DNA of 40,407 bases, taken from Burkholderiales bacterium. GTDB lineage: Bacteria > Pseudomonadota > Gammaproteobacteria > Burkholderiales > SG8-41. Positions 8,413 to 15,897 of this stretch are shown here, one piece after another. The notes under the pieces are model-generated. The model did not search any database, was not told the DNA's origin, and saw only the letters and a list, made by a program, of their open reading frames with translations. Every line of letters starts with the position of its first letter. Position 1 is the stretch's first letter. The position numbers and the translations under genes are program-made. The stretch is taken from contig JAUXMZ010000018.1 of the NCBI GenBank assembly GCA_030683105.1, forward strand, positions 1-40,407, given 5' to 3'.

Positions 8413-9144
8413 TTACGCCGCGCCGCCGGTTTTCGTTTTCGGCGTGGCGGCTTCCAGGCGCAGGCGCTGCAACTGTGCGATTGCCGCGTCACGCGAATCC
8501 TGCACGCGCTGCTGCGCGACGCGCTCGGCTGCCGCGCCGTCGCCATCGCGGATCGCTTTTACCAGCCTCTGCCAATGCTGAACCGACTGCTTGCGGCGTT
8601 GCGGCGTGGACAGCCCCAGTTGGGAGTAGCGCAGCGTCTGCAGGCCCAGCGAGCCGAGCATGGCGCGCAGCCGCCGGCTGCTCGTGGCGCTGGCCAGGAT
8701 GCGGTTTAACCGGGACACGGCTTCCACATAGTCTTCGCCGGCGCCCGGGGCGCGCGACAGGCGCGCGAGCGTGGCCACTTCCGCTTCCAGCAGCGGCAGA
8801 ACCCGGAGGCGGTCGGGATCTTCGGCGATCAGGCGGTCGCGCAGTCCGTTCAACATGGCGCGGATGTCGAAAATTTCCCTGACCTCAGCGATGCTCAGAT
8901 TGGTGACCTGCGCGCCGCGCCGCGGCAGTATAGTGACCAGCCCGTCCTTTTCCAGCAGGCGCAGTGCCTCGCGCACCGGGCCGCGGCTTACCGCGAACTC
9001 GGCGGCTACCGCCTGTTCCATGATGCGCTGGCCGGGCGGATAGGTGCTGCCGACGATGCGCTCGGACAGCCGCGCCGCGATCTGCTCGGGCAGCGATTGC
9101 GTGAGCGGCGCCGCCTCGGGCAAGCGGGTCATGTCATCCGGCAT
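8413..9144 (-). CDS. GntR-family transcriptional regulator, FCD subfamily
   Basis: A 243-aa regulator. The winged helix is at about residues 16-85 (EQIAARLSERI, YPPGQRIMEQAVAAEF, VSRGPVREALRLLEKDGLV), and an all-helical FCD ligand domain follows. The His usually found in the FCD D..FH segment appears as Asn (VSRLNRI), so metal binding may be weakened or lost; this is a by-eye alignment. The gene is divergent from the biotin carrier/carboxylase genes, and a perfect palindrome lies in the shared promoter region. It most likely represses itself and the carboxylase operon, with an acyl-CoA or organic acid as effector (inference). Confidence 0.9.
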   Translation of the reverse strand: MPDDMTRLPEAAPLTQSLPEQIAARLSERIVGSTYPPGQRIMEQAVAAEFAVSRGPVREALRLLEKDGLVTILPRRGAQVTNLSIAEVREIFDIRAMLNGLRDRLIAEDPDRLRVLPLLEAEVATLARLSRAPGAGEDYVEAVSRLNRILASATSSRRLRAMLGSLGLQTLRYSQLGLSTPQRRKQSVQHWQRLVKAIRDGDGAAAERVAQQRVQDSRDAAIAQLQRLRLEAATPKTKTGGAA

Positions 9145-9178
9145 GGCGAAAACCTGGGAGAGCGGTCAGCATGGTGCC

Positions 9179-9207
9179 ACGATAGTCGCCCATTGTAAGA
9201 TTGTCAA
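9179..9207 (-). promoter_or_regulatory. Sigma70-type promoter of the GntR-regulator gene
   Basis: On the minus strand TTGACA (9207-9202), a 17-bp spacer and TATCGT (9184-9179) form a good promoter. The predicted transcript start is about 28 bp before the regulator ATG. The -35 box lies inside the 18-bp palindrome, so the regulator could block its own promoter. Confidence 0.55.
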
Positions 9208-9214
9208 CAATCTT
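9197..9214. promoter_or_regulatory. Perfect palindrome AAGATTGTCAACAATCTT, likely regulator operator
   Basis: Two 8-bp half-sites surround a 2-bp centre. The core TTGTCAACAA is of the TTGT-N2-ACAA kind seen for FCD GntR regulators. It covers the -35 box of the leftward promoter and ends 1 bp before the -35 box of the rightward one, an ideal place for a single dimer to control both genes. A partial extra half-site (ACAACAAT) follows at 9219-9226. Confidence 0.6.
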
Positions 9215-9215
9215 C

Positions 9216-9244
9216 TTGACAACAATCCATGGCAACCGTAGGAT
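9216..9244 (+). promoter_or_regulatory. Sigma70-type promoter of the carrier/carboxylase operon
   Basis: TTGACA (9216-9221), a 17-bp spacer and TAGGAT (9239-9244). The predicted start is near 9251, leaving a leader of about 76 nt before the carrier ATG at 9327. It is divergent from and interleaved with the regulator promoter. Confidence 0.6.
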
Positions 9245-9326
9245 GCCGGGAAGGGTCGCCCGGGCCGGACGACCGTCCGCTTTTCGGGCCCCCGCAGGCC
9301 GACCCGCTCATTCAAGGATCCGAAAC

Positions 9327-9548
9327 ATGGCAATTATCGAAATTAAATCCGAAATCACCGGCACGGTATGGAAACTGAAAGCGAAACCCGGCGACCGGGT
9401 GGAGGCGGGCGACACGCTGATCATCGTCGAGTCGATGAAAATGGAAATCCCGGTGCTCACCGAGGACGCCGGCACGGTTAAGGAAATCCTGGTGCAGGAA
9501 AAAGACCCGGTCGCCGAAGGCCAGGTCGTCGCGATCATCGAAGAGTAA
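9327..9548 (+). CDS. Free-standing biotinyl carrier protein (73 aa)
   Basis: The whole protein is one biotinyl domain: ITGTVWKLKAKPGDRVEAG, then ESMKMEIPV with the biotinylated Lys in MKM, then GTVKEILVQEKDPVAEGQVV. The ATG at 9327 follows AAGGA at 9314-9318; the open frame upstream to 9201 covers the promoter and is not coding. Most biotin carriers have a longer N-terminal extension or are fused to the carboxylase, so this is a minimal separate form, as in some acyl-CoA carboxylases. It carries CO2 between the carboxylase (11275) and a carboxyltransferase (9578, perhaps also 1399). Confidence 0.92.
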   Translation: MAIIEIKSEITGTVWKLKAKPGDRVEAGDTLIIVESMKMEIPVLTEDAGTVKEILVQEKDPVAEGQVVAIIEE

Positions 9549-9577
9549 TTATTAACCGCCGATAATCTGAGGTAACC

Positions 9578-11113
9578 ATGGCATTTGAAGCATTGTTGGC
9601 CGAATACGAGGCGCGGCGCGCGAAGGCGCTCGCCGGCGGCGGCGAAAAGAAGTATGCGAAGCGCAAGGCGGCAGGCGTATGGAACGCGCGCGAGCGCCTC
9701 GCCTATCTGGTGGATAAAGACTCGTTTCTCGAATCCGGGCTGTTCGGCTCCTCCGGGGTCTACCCCGAGCAGGAAGACGAGACGCAGACCGACGGCAAGC
9801 TTGCCGGTTTCGGCAAGATCGACGGCCGCGATGTGTGCCTGGTGGCCAACGATTTCACGGTAAAGGGCGCGTCGACCTCGGCCACCAACAGCAAGAAAAT
9901 CGCGCACATGAAGCGCGCCGCAACCGAGCGCGGCATGCCATTCGTGACCCTGGGTGAATCGACGGGCGCGCGTCTGCCCGACGCCATGGGTTCGCGCGGC
10001 ATGGGCCTGCTGCTCGGCAACGACAACACGCAGTTCCGCCGCCTGCGCGAAACGCCGATGTGCGCGGCGGCGTTCGGCCCGTCGTTCGGTTCCTCGACCT
10101 GGCTCATGTGCCAGGCTGATTTCGCGGTAATGCATAAAAGCGCGACCGTCGCGGTGTCGAGCCCGGGGCTGGTGTCGATGGCGCTGGGCGAAAAAGTCGA
10201 TGCGGCGGACCTCGGCGGCTGGCGCCTGCACGCCGAAGTCACGGGGCTCGTCGACCAGGTGGCCGACAAGGAGGAGGAGGCGCTCGATGCGATCAAGCGG
10301 TTCCTGTCGTACCTGCCCAGCCATTGCATGGAGGCGCCGCCGGATGCGTCGGTGCCTGCGGGTTCGGGTGCGGACATGGACAAGGTGTTTGCGATCCTGC
10401 CGGAGAGCCGCACCCAGGTTTACGACATGAAGCGGGTCATCAAGTGCATCGTCGACCAAGACACGCTGTTCGAGTTGAAGCCGCGTTTCGGCAAAAGCGC
10501 GGTGACGGCGCTGGCGCGGCTCGGTGGCAAAAGCGTGGGCATCGTCGCCAATAACCCGCTGCACCGCGGCGGCGCACTCGACGGCGACGCCTGCCGCAAG
10601 ATCGTCGATTTTCTGGTGCTGTGCGATTCGTTCAACGTGCCCCTCGTGCTGCTGACCGACACGCCGGGCTTCCAGATCGGCACCGAGGCTGAAAAAAACG
10701 GCGCGCCGGGCAAGATCATGAATTTCATGAACGCGATGACGCTGCTCACTGTCCCGCGGCTGTCGGTGATCATCCGCAAAAGCTACGGCCGCGCCTATGT
10801 CTGCATGGGCGGCGGGCGCCACTCTGATGACGTCTCCGCCTGGCCCACTGCCGAAGTGAGTTTCATGAGCCCCGAGTTCGCGACTAAAATCGTGCATGGC
10901 GTGGGCGCGGGCGAGCCCGGCTACGAAGAGGCGCTGGCCAATATCCGCAAGGGCTCGGACGTGTGGGGTCTGGCCGCGGTGTATGCGGCGCAGTCGGTGA
11001 TCCGGCCCGAGCAGACGCGGGATCACCTGATCCGCATGCTGGATATCTACAAGCTGCGCATGACCAAAGGCGTGGGGCAGCACCTGATGCGCGCCTGGCC
11101 GACGAGTTACTGA
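9578..11113 (+). CDS. Acyl-CoA carboxylase carboxyltransferase subunit (second paralogue)
   Basis: A 511-aa PccB/MccB-family carboxyltransferase with both half-domains: LGESTGARLPDAMGSRGMG at about 125-143 and TDTPGFQIGTEAE plus VIIRKSYGRAYVCMGGGR later. It is closely similar to the 1399-2934 product along its full length, including the ends (AWPTSY against NWPTSF), so the two are paralogues. It starts 29 bp after the carrier gene, with GAGGTAACC before the ATG, and is the second gene of the operon under the divergent promoter. The acyl-CoA substrate is not evident. Confidence 0.92.
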   Translation: MAFEALLAEYEARRAKALAGGGEKKYAKRKAAGVWNARERLAYLVDKDSFLESGLFGSSGVYPEQEDETQTDGKLAGFGKIDGRDVCLVANDFTVKGASTSATNSKKIAHMKRAATERGMPFVTLGESTGARLPDAMGSRGMGLLLGNDNTQFRRLRETPMCAAAFGPSFGSSTWLMCQADFAVMHKSATVAVSSPGLVSMALGEKVDAADLGGWRLHAEVTGLVDQVADKEEEALDAIKRFLSYLPSHCMEAPPDASVPAGSGADMDKVFAILPESRTQVYDMKRVIKCIVDQDTLFELKPRFGKSAVTALARLGGKSVGIVANNPLHRGGALDGDACRKIVDFLVLCDSFNVPLVLLTDTPGFQIGTEAEKNGAPGKIMNFMNAMTLLTVPRLSVIIRKSYGRAYVCMGGGRHSDDVSAWPTAEVSFMSPEFATKIVHGVGAGEPGYEEALANIRKGSDVWGLAAVYAAQSVIRPEQTRDHLIRMLDIYKLRMTKGVGQHLMRAWPTSY

Positions 11114-11120
11114 AAATATA

Positions 11121-11261
11121 TTGCCACAGAGGACACAGAGAGCACAGAGAAGGGCGACAAAGCAGCATCACAAAAAACAGAGGCACGGTATGAAAAATTA
11201 CTATTTCTGTCCCGCCTGTCGATTTTGATTTTCTCTGTGACCTCTGTGTTCTCTGTGGCAA
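11121..11261. repeat. Inverted repeat of CACAGAG octads (copy 1)
   Basis: The left arm (11121-11151) reads TTGCCACAGAGGACACAGAG and on, with CACAGAG recurring every 8-9 bp. The right arm (11231-11261) is its reverse complement with about 3 mismatches in 31. The 79-bp centre has further weak pairing. It sits in the operon between the carboxyltransferase and the biotin carboxylase, whose ATG is 13 bp beyond the right arm. Confidence 0.75.
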
Positions 11262-11274
11262 AAGGATTTTTTTG

Positions 11275-12624
11275 ATGTTCAGCAAAGTCATCGTTGCAAA
11301 TCGAGGGGCGGTCGCGGCGCGCGTGCTGCGCGCGCTCAACGAAATGGGCATACGCTCGGTTGCGGTCTATTCCGAAGCCGATGCCGGCGCGCCCTATTTG
11401 GAGATGGCGAGCGAGACCTACGCCATCGGCCCCGCGCCGGCGCGTGAAAGCTACCTGAATCAGGACCTGCTGCTCGACATCGTGCGCAGGTCGCACGCCG
11501 ATAGCCTGCATCCGGGCTACGGTTTCCTGTCCGAGAACGCGGCCTTCGCGCAGAAAGTCGCCGATGCCGGTGCGCGTTTCATCGGCCCGTCACCGAAGTG
11601 GATAGACGCCATGGGCCACAAAACCCGGGCGCGCGAACTGGCGGCGCAACACGGCATGCCGATGTCGCAGGGTTCGGGCGTGCTGCCCATGGACAACGAT
11701 GCGGTGCTTGCTGCCGCGCGCGCGATCGGTTTTCCGGTGCTGGTGAAACCGGCGGGTGGCGGTGGCGGCATCGGCATGCTACCGGCCAAGGACGAATCGC
11801 AGCTGCTGGAGGCGGTGGAGCGCTCGCGCTCCATGGCGGGCCGCGGGTTCGGCTCGACCGAAGTCTATCTCGAGCGCCTGATCGAGCGTCCCCGCCACGT
11901 CGAATTCCAGGTGCTGGGCGATGCGCACGGCAGCGTGGCGCACCTGTTCGAGCGCGATTGCTCGACGCAGCGGCGCAACCAGAAAGTGATCGAGGAAGCG
12001 CCGGGCCCGGCGCTCGAGCGCGACAAAGTCGATGCCGTGGCCCGGCAGATCGCCGGCATCATGCAGAAAATGGGTTACGACAATATCGGCACGGTGGAAA
12101 TGCTGATGGGCGCCGATGGCGAGTTTGGTTTTCTCGAGATGAATACGAGGCTGCAGGTCGAGCACGGCGTCACCGAGGAAGTCACCAGCGTCGATCTGGT
12201 GCAGGCGCAAATCCGTTCCGCCGCCGGCGAGAAACTCGCCGCGATCCTGCCGGTGAAGATCGAAGTCATAGGCCATGCGATCCAGGCGCGCGTCTATGCC
12301 GAGGACCCAAAAAACTTCTATCCGTCGCCCGGCAAACTTACGGTGTTCCGGCCGCCGACCGATGCCGGCGTGCGCGTCGAGACCGGTTATGCCGAAGGGC
12401 GCGACGTGACGCCGCATTACGATCCGATGGTGGCCAAGGTGATTGTGCATGGCGGCACGCGCGATGCGGCGATAGACCAACTCATAGACGCACTCGAGGC
12501 GTTCGAGATCCAGGGCATAAAAAACAACATCCAGGCGGTGCTGGCCGTCCTGCGCTCGGAACCGTTCCGCGCGGGGCGGGTGCATACGGGGCTGATTCCG
12601 GAAGTGCTGGGAAAGAAAATTTAG
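11275..12624 (+). CDS. Acyl-CoA carboxylase biotin carboxylase subunit
   Basis: A 449-aa ATP-grasp biotin carboxylase, the usual AccC length with no fused carrier. The order is an N-terminal Rossmann part (VIVANRGAVAARVLRAL), the glycine-rich ATP loop KPAGGGGGIGM, the block ERDCSTQRRNQKVIEEAP, the metal/bicarbonate segment EMNTRLQVEHGVTEEVT and a C-terminal biotin-carboxylase domain. Two departures from the usual motifs are visible: NRGAVA for NRGEIA, and VEHGVTE where VEHPVTE is usual. The ATG at 11275 is preferred over an adjacent TTG. AAAGGA precedes it at the edge of an inverted repeat. Confidence 0.9.
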   Translation: MFSKVIVANRGAVAARVLRALNEMGIRSVAVYSEADAGAPYLEMASETYAIGPAPARESYLNQDLLLDIVRRSHADSLHPGYGFLSENAAFAQKVADAGARFIGPSPKWIDAMGHKTRARELAAQHGMPMSQGSGVLPMDNDAVLAAARAIGFPVLVKPAGGGGGIGMLPAKDESQLLEAVERSRSMAGRGFGSTEVYLERLIERPRHVEFQVLGDAHGSVAHLFERDCSTQRRNQKVIEEAPGPALERDKVDAVARQIAGIMQKMGYDNIGTVEMLMGADGEFGFLEMNTRLQVEHGVTEEVTSVDLVQAQIRSAAGEKLAAILPVKIEVIGHAIQARVYAEDPKNFYPSPGKLTVFRPPTDAGVRVETGYAEGRDVTPHYDPMVAKVIVHGGTRDAAIDQLIDALEAFEIQGIKNNIQAVLAVLRSEPFRAGRVHTGLIPEVLGKKI

Positions 12625-12650
12625 CCGCCAAGGCTAATAGGATTTAAGTA

Positions 12651-13340
12651 ATGAACGTTATCAGCGAAGCTAGAAGACACAACCGCCGCGCGCTCGATGA
12701 GCAGGCTGGCAAGGCGCTGCTCGCGGAATTTGGCGTGGCGGTTCCGCAATCCGCCATGGTTGCGGGCGTGGGCGAGGTCGATCAGAAAACGAAATCACTG
12801 ACATTCCCGGTGGTGGTGAAAGTGATGTCGCCCGACATCCTGCACAAAAGCGACGCCGGTGGCGTGAAGATCGGCTTGAAATCCGCCGCCGAAGTCGAGA
12901 GCGCGATCCGGACTATGATGCAGCATCCGGCGATCGCGGCCGCGCGCATCGACGGTTTCCTCATTGAGGAGATGGCGCCGCCGGGACTGGAAATGGTGAT
13001 CGGCGGCGTGCGCGATCCGCAGTTCGGGCCGCTGGTGATGGTGGGGCTGGGCGGCATATTCGTCGAGGTGCTGGCCGACGTGTCGTTCCGCATCTGCCCG
13101 ATCACGCGGCTCGATGCGCAGCAGATGCTCGCCGAGCTCAAGGGCGCAGCCATCCTGAAAGGCGCGCGCGGCAGGAAAGCCGTGTCGCAGGAGGCGATCA
13201 TCGAGGTGCTGCTCCAGGTCGGCGGCGAGAACGGATTGCTGATGCAGCACGCCGCTGACATCGCGGAAGCCGACATCAATCCGCTGATCGTGTCTGAGTC
13301 GGGTGCGGTGGCGGTGGATGCGCGCTTTATTCTTAGTTGA
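12651..13340 (+). CDS. ADP-forming acyl-CoA ligase, beta (ATP-grasp) subunit
   Basis: A 229-aa ATP-grasp protein equal in span to the separate beta subunit of archaeal ADP-forming acetyl-CoA synthetases. The SPDILHKSDAGGVKIGL block (60-76) places His65 at the position of the beta-subunit His that takes part in phosphoryl transfer, and IEEMAPPGLEMVIGGVRDPQFG (104-125) and EADINPLIV follow. It works with the alpha subunit encoded 193 bp downstream to interconvert acid + CoA + ATP and acyl-CoA + ADP + Pi. It follows the biotin carboxylase by 26 bp, so it belongs to the same operon. Confidence 0.87.
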   Translation: MNVISEARRHNRRALDEQAGKALLAEFGVAVPQSAMVAGVGEVDQKTKSLTFPVVVKVMSPDILHKSDAGGVKIGLKSAAEVESAIRTMMQHPAIAAARIDGFLIEEMAPPGLEMVIGGVRDPQFGPLVMVGLGGIFVEVLADVSFRICPITRLDAQQMLAELKGAAILKGARGRKAVSQEAIIEVLLQVGGENGLLMQHAADIAEADINPLIVSESGAVAVDARFILS

Positions 13341-13394
13341 AGCGCGGCAAAAACGTTAATAATCAATGTAACCAGCGATAAAAACAAAATCTTT

Positions 13395-13497
13395 TAGCCA
13401 CAGAGATCACAGAGCACACAGAGAGAACCATTACATACTTTCTTAACAATTAGATTTTGTTGCTTTCCTCTGTGACTTCTGTGACCTCTGTGGCCAA
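13395..13497. repeat. Inverted repeat of CACAGAG octads (copy 2)
   Basis: The left arm (13395-13427) reads TAGCCACAGAGATCACAGAG and on; the right arm (13466-13497) reads CCTCTGTGACTTCTGTGACC and on, its imperfect complement. The centre is AT-rich (38 bp). Same family as 11121-11261. It separates the beta and alpha ligase subunit genes. Confidence 0.72.
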
Positions 13498-13533
13498 TAA
13501 ATTTTATGATTTGCGCTTTTACAAGGTTTTTAG

Positions 13534-14979
13534 ATGAGCCCCAGCATCATTGAGCGATTCATGCCGCTGTTCACGCCGAAAACGGTGGCGGTGATCGGCG
13601 CCTCGACCAAGGGCGGAGCTTTACCCAATACCTTCATCCGCCGCATCCGCGAATTCGGATTCAGCGGCGCCATTTATCCGATCCATCCGTCAGCGGCAGA
13701 GATCGACGGCCTCAAGGCCTATAAAAGCCTCGCCGAGACGCCGCAGCCGGTGGACTACGCCTACATCGCAATCGCCGCGGGGCAGATTTCAGCGCTGCTC
13801 TCCGCCGCCAACGGGCGGGTGCGGTTCGCGCAGGTGATATCCAGCGGCTTTGGCGAAGTCGACGAAGGCAAGGGTCTTCAGGAGGAGGTGGCCGCAGCCG
13901 CCCGCGCCGGCGGCATGCGCCTGATCGGCCCGAACTGCCTCGGCATCTACACGCCGCGCGGACGCGTCACCTTCACCGAAATCGGTCCCAAAGAAACCGG
14001 CCCGGTCGGCATCATTTCTCAAAGCGGCGGGCTGGGCACCGATATCATCCGCCGCGGCATGGGCCGCGGCCTCAGGTTCTCGGGACTGGTGACGGTGGGC
14101 AATTGTGCCGACGTCAGTCCAAGCGACCTGCTCGAATTTTATCTCGCCGACAGCGAAACACGCGTCATCGGCATGTACATCGAGACCGCGCAAGACGGCC
14201 GCCGCCTGTTCGAGATCCTGCGCGCCGCGAACGCGAGCAAGCCGGTCGTGATCCTCAAGGGCGGCCGCACCCGGCTGGGCCTGATGGCGGCTGCGTCGCA
14301 CACCGGTTCGCTGGGTGGGGATGATCGCGCGTGGGTTGCGCTGTCGCGCCAGACCGGCTGCATTCTGGTCGACACCTTGGACCAGTTCATCGACGCGCTG
14401 CTCATGTTCCAGACGCTGACGCCGCAGCCGCAGCGTCCGACGCGGCGCACAGTGCTGTTCGGCAACGGCGGCGGCACCAGCGTGCTCGCCACGGATTTTT
14501 TCGCGCGGCTCGGGCTCGATGTCACGCCGTTCGGCGCTGACACCGTAGCGGCGCTCGCGGCGCTCAAACTGCCGCCGGGCACCAGCATCACCAATCCCGT
14601 CGACTGCCCGGTGGGCACGCTGCAGCAGGAGGACGGGCGCGTCGCCGAAAAAATCCTCGACCTGATTTACGCCAGCGGCAGGCCCGAGGCGCTGGTGATG
14701 CATCTCAACCTGGCCGCGTTCGTCGGCCGCACCAGGCCCGAAGTGCTCGATAACCTGGTTGCTGCCGCGCTGCGCGTGCAGTCGCATTACCCGGGCCAGG
14801 CGCATTTCGCGCTGGTGCTGCGTTCCGACGGCGAGCCCTCGCTGGAAGAACGCAAACGGGAATTCCGCGCACGCGCGGTGGCGCTGGGCATCCCCGTCTT
14901 CGACGAGATGGTGAATGCGGGCCGCGCGCTGGCGGCTTTGCAGGCGCACGAACGCTTCCTGCACGACCGAAGCGGATGA
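13534..14979 (+). CDS. ADP-forming acyl-CoA ligase, alpha (CoA-binding) subunit
   Basis: A 481-aa protein with an N-terminal CoA-binding Rossmann domain (KTVAVIGASTKGG, 16-28), a succinyl-CoA-ligase-like domain (GPNCLGIYTPRG, ISQSGGLGTDI) and a third flavodoxin-like part. ASHTGSLGGDD places a His at residue 256, matching the alpha-subunit His that is phosphorylated in archaeal enzymes (His257 in Pyrococcus). In most bacteria alpha and beta parts are one 700-aa chain; here they are split as in archaea. It probably activates the acid that the carboxylase and dehydrogenase genes then process (inference). Confidence 0.87.
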   Translation: MSPSIIERFMPLFTPKTVAVIGASTKGGALPNTFIRRIREFGFSGAIYPIHPSAAEIDGLKAYKSLAETPQPVDYAYIAIAAGQISALLSAANGRVRFAQVISSGFGEVDEGKGLQEEVAAAARAGGMRLIGPNCLGIYTPRGRVTFTEIGPKETGPVGIISQSGGLGTDIIRRGMGRGLRFSGLVTVGNCADVSPSDLLEFYLADSETRVIGMYIETAQDGRRLFEILRAANASKPVVILKGGRTRLGLMAAASHTGSLGGDDRAWVALSRQTGCILVDTLDQFIDALLMFQTLTPQPQRPTRRTVLFGNGGGTSVLATDFFARLGLDVTPFGADTVAALAALKLPPGTSITNPVDCPVGTLQQEDGRVAEKILDLIYASGRPEALVMHLNLAAFVGRTRPEVLDNLVAAALRVQSHYPGQAHFALVLRSDGEPSLEERKREFRARAVALGIPVFDEMVNAGRALAALQAHERFLHDRSG

Positions 14980-15201
14980 GCTGCCGGGCGGCATCCCGGC
15001 GGTTTCTGCGCGGATGGGCGCTGCGCACCCTGCCACGAATAATGTATAACTAATTGTTTTAATTAGTATATTTCTCTCGTGGCAGATAGGCCTGGTTTAC
15101 AAAGGCTTACACTTTTACAGCGATCGGGAGTAAACAAACCGGACCTGCCGGCGTTACTGGATAAATGGGAATTGCCCCTGCCCTTCTCAGGAGAACTAAC
15201 A

Positions 15202-15570
15202 ATGAAACTGAAATTGACTGTCACCGCGCTGCTGATTTCAACGCTGCCCGCCGTTGCGCTGGCCCAGCCCTTGACGACGCGCATCGACCAGCGCCAGGAA
15301 ATGCAGCAAAAGCGCATAGAGCAGGGCGTGCAATCAGGCCAGCTCACCAGCCGGGAGGCGGCGAACCTTGAAAAAGGCCAGGCCAAAGTGCAGAAAATGG
15401 AAGACCGGGCAGTGAAGGATGGCGTTTTGACGCAAAAAGAACGCAACCGCATCGAGCATGCGCAGGACAAGCAGGACAAGAAGATCTATCGCGAAAAGCA
15501 CGACAAGCAAACGGTCCAGAATCAGCAGAACCGGAAAGAGCACCGGGAGCGCCAGCAAGCCCGGAAATAA
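15202..15570 (+). CDS. Small secreted, highly charged helical protein
   Basis: A 122-aa protein from the ATG at 15202, behind CAGGAG. The signal peptide is MKLKLTVTALLISTLPAVALA, cleaved before QPLT. The mature part is nearly all charged and polar (RIDQRQEMQQKRIEQG, QSGQLTSREAANLEKGQ, VKDGVLTQKERNRIEHAQD) and ends in a Lys/Arg/Gln-rich tail. The two segments with the pattern GxLTxxE look like paired EF-hand-like or helical-hairpin repeats. It resembles hypothetical proteins common in beta-proteobacteria; function unknown. Confidence 0.78.
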   Translation: MKLKLTVTALLISTLPAVALAQPLTTRIDQRQEMQQKRIEQGVQSGQLTSREAANLEKGQAKVQKMEDRAVKDGVLTQKERNRIEHAQDKQDKKIYREKHDKQTVQNQQNRKEHRERQQARK

Positions 15571-15602
15571 GCACGCATTACCCGCACGGCATCGGCCACG
15601 CC

Positions 15603-15638
15603 TAGGAGTTTGTCGGACTTAGCCACGACAAACTCCTA
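15603..15638. terminator. 13-bp perfect hairpin
   Basis: TAGGAGTTTGTCG (15603-15615) and CGACAAACTCCTA (15626-15638) form a perfect stem with a 10-nt loop, 33 bp after the small secreted protein gene. An A/T-rich stretch follows. It could end that transcript, but the sequence also resembles an IS-derived repeat (see 15736-15820). Confidence 0.5.
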
Positions 15639-15735
15639 AAATTAAAAGCATTAGAAACCGGGGTGAAAAGAACGCCATGCAAGTGACGTTTGATCTGGTT
15701 AGCATAGGGTTTCGATACGTAAAGCTTCATTATTA

Positions 15736-15820
15736 AGCAGCCTGTCGCCCAAGCATCGATTAACAGCGATCCATTAACGCTACGCGTTCCGGCGAATGGA
15801 GCCAAGCCCGACAGGCTGCT
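15736..15820. repeat. 12-bp inverted repeat, possible MITE or IS end remnant
   Basis: AGCAGCCTGTCG (15736-15747) pairs perfectly with CGACAGGCTGCT (15809-15820). The enclosed 61 bp has no reading frame. Together with the hairpin at 15603 it fills the 327-bp spacer before the thioesterase gene. The arm sequence resembles termini I associate with degenerate insertion sequences; this is recollection, not a match result. Confidence 0.45.
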
Positions 15821-15897
15821 AGCGTGGCCGATTTTTTTGGGCGGTCCGCAGGCCTCGTTTAGAATAGCGGCCTTGCACACAGTAAAGACGGGGTCAC

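Noticed and set aside
9308-11083. Long open frame on the minus strand opposite the second carboxyltransferase gene
   Set aside because: The plus strand is a full, well-matched CT protein; the opposite frame is Arg/His/Ala-rich with no motifs, a usual by-product of high GC.
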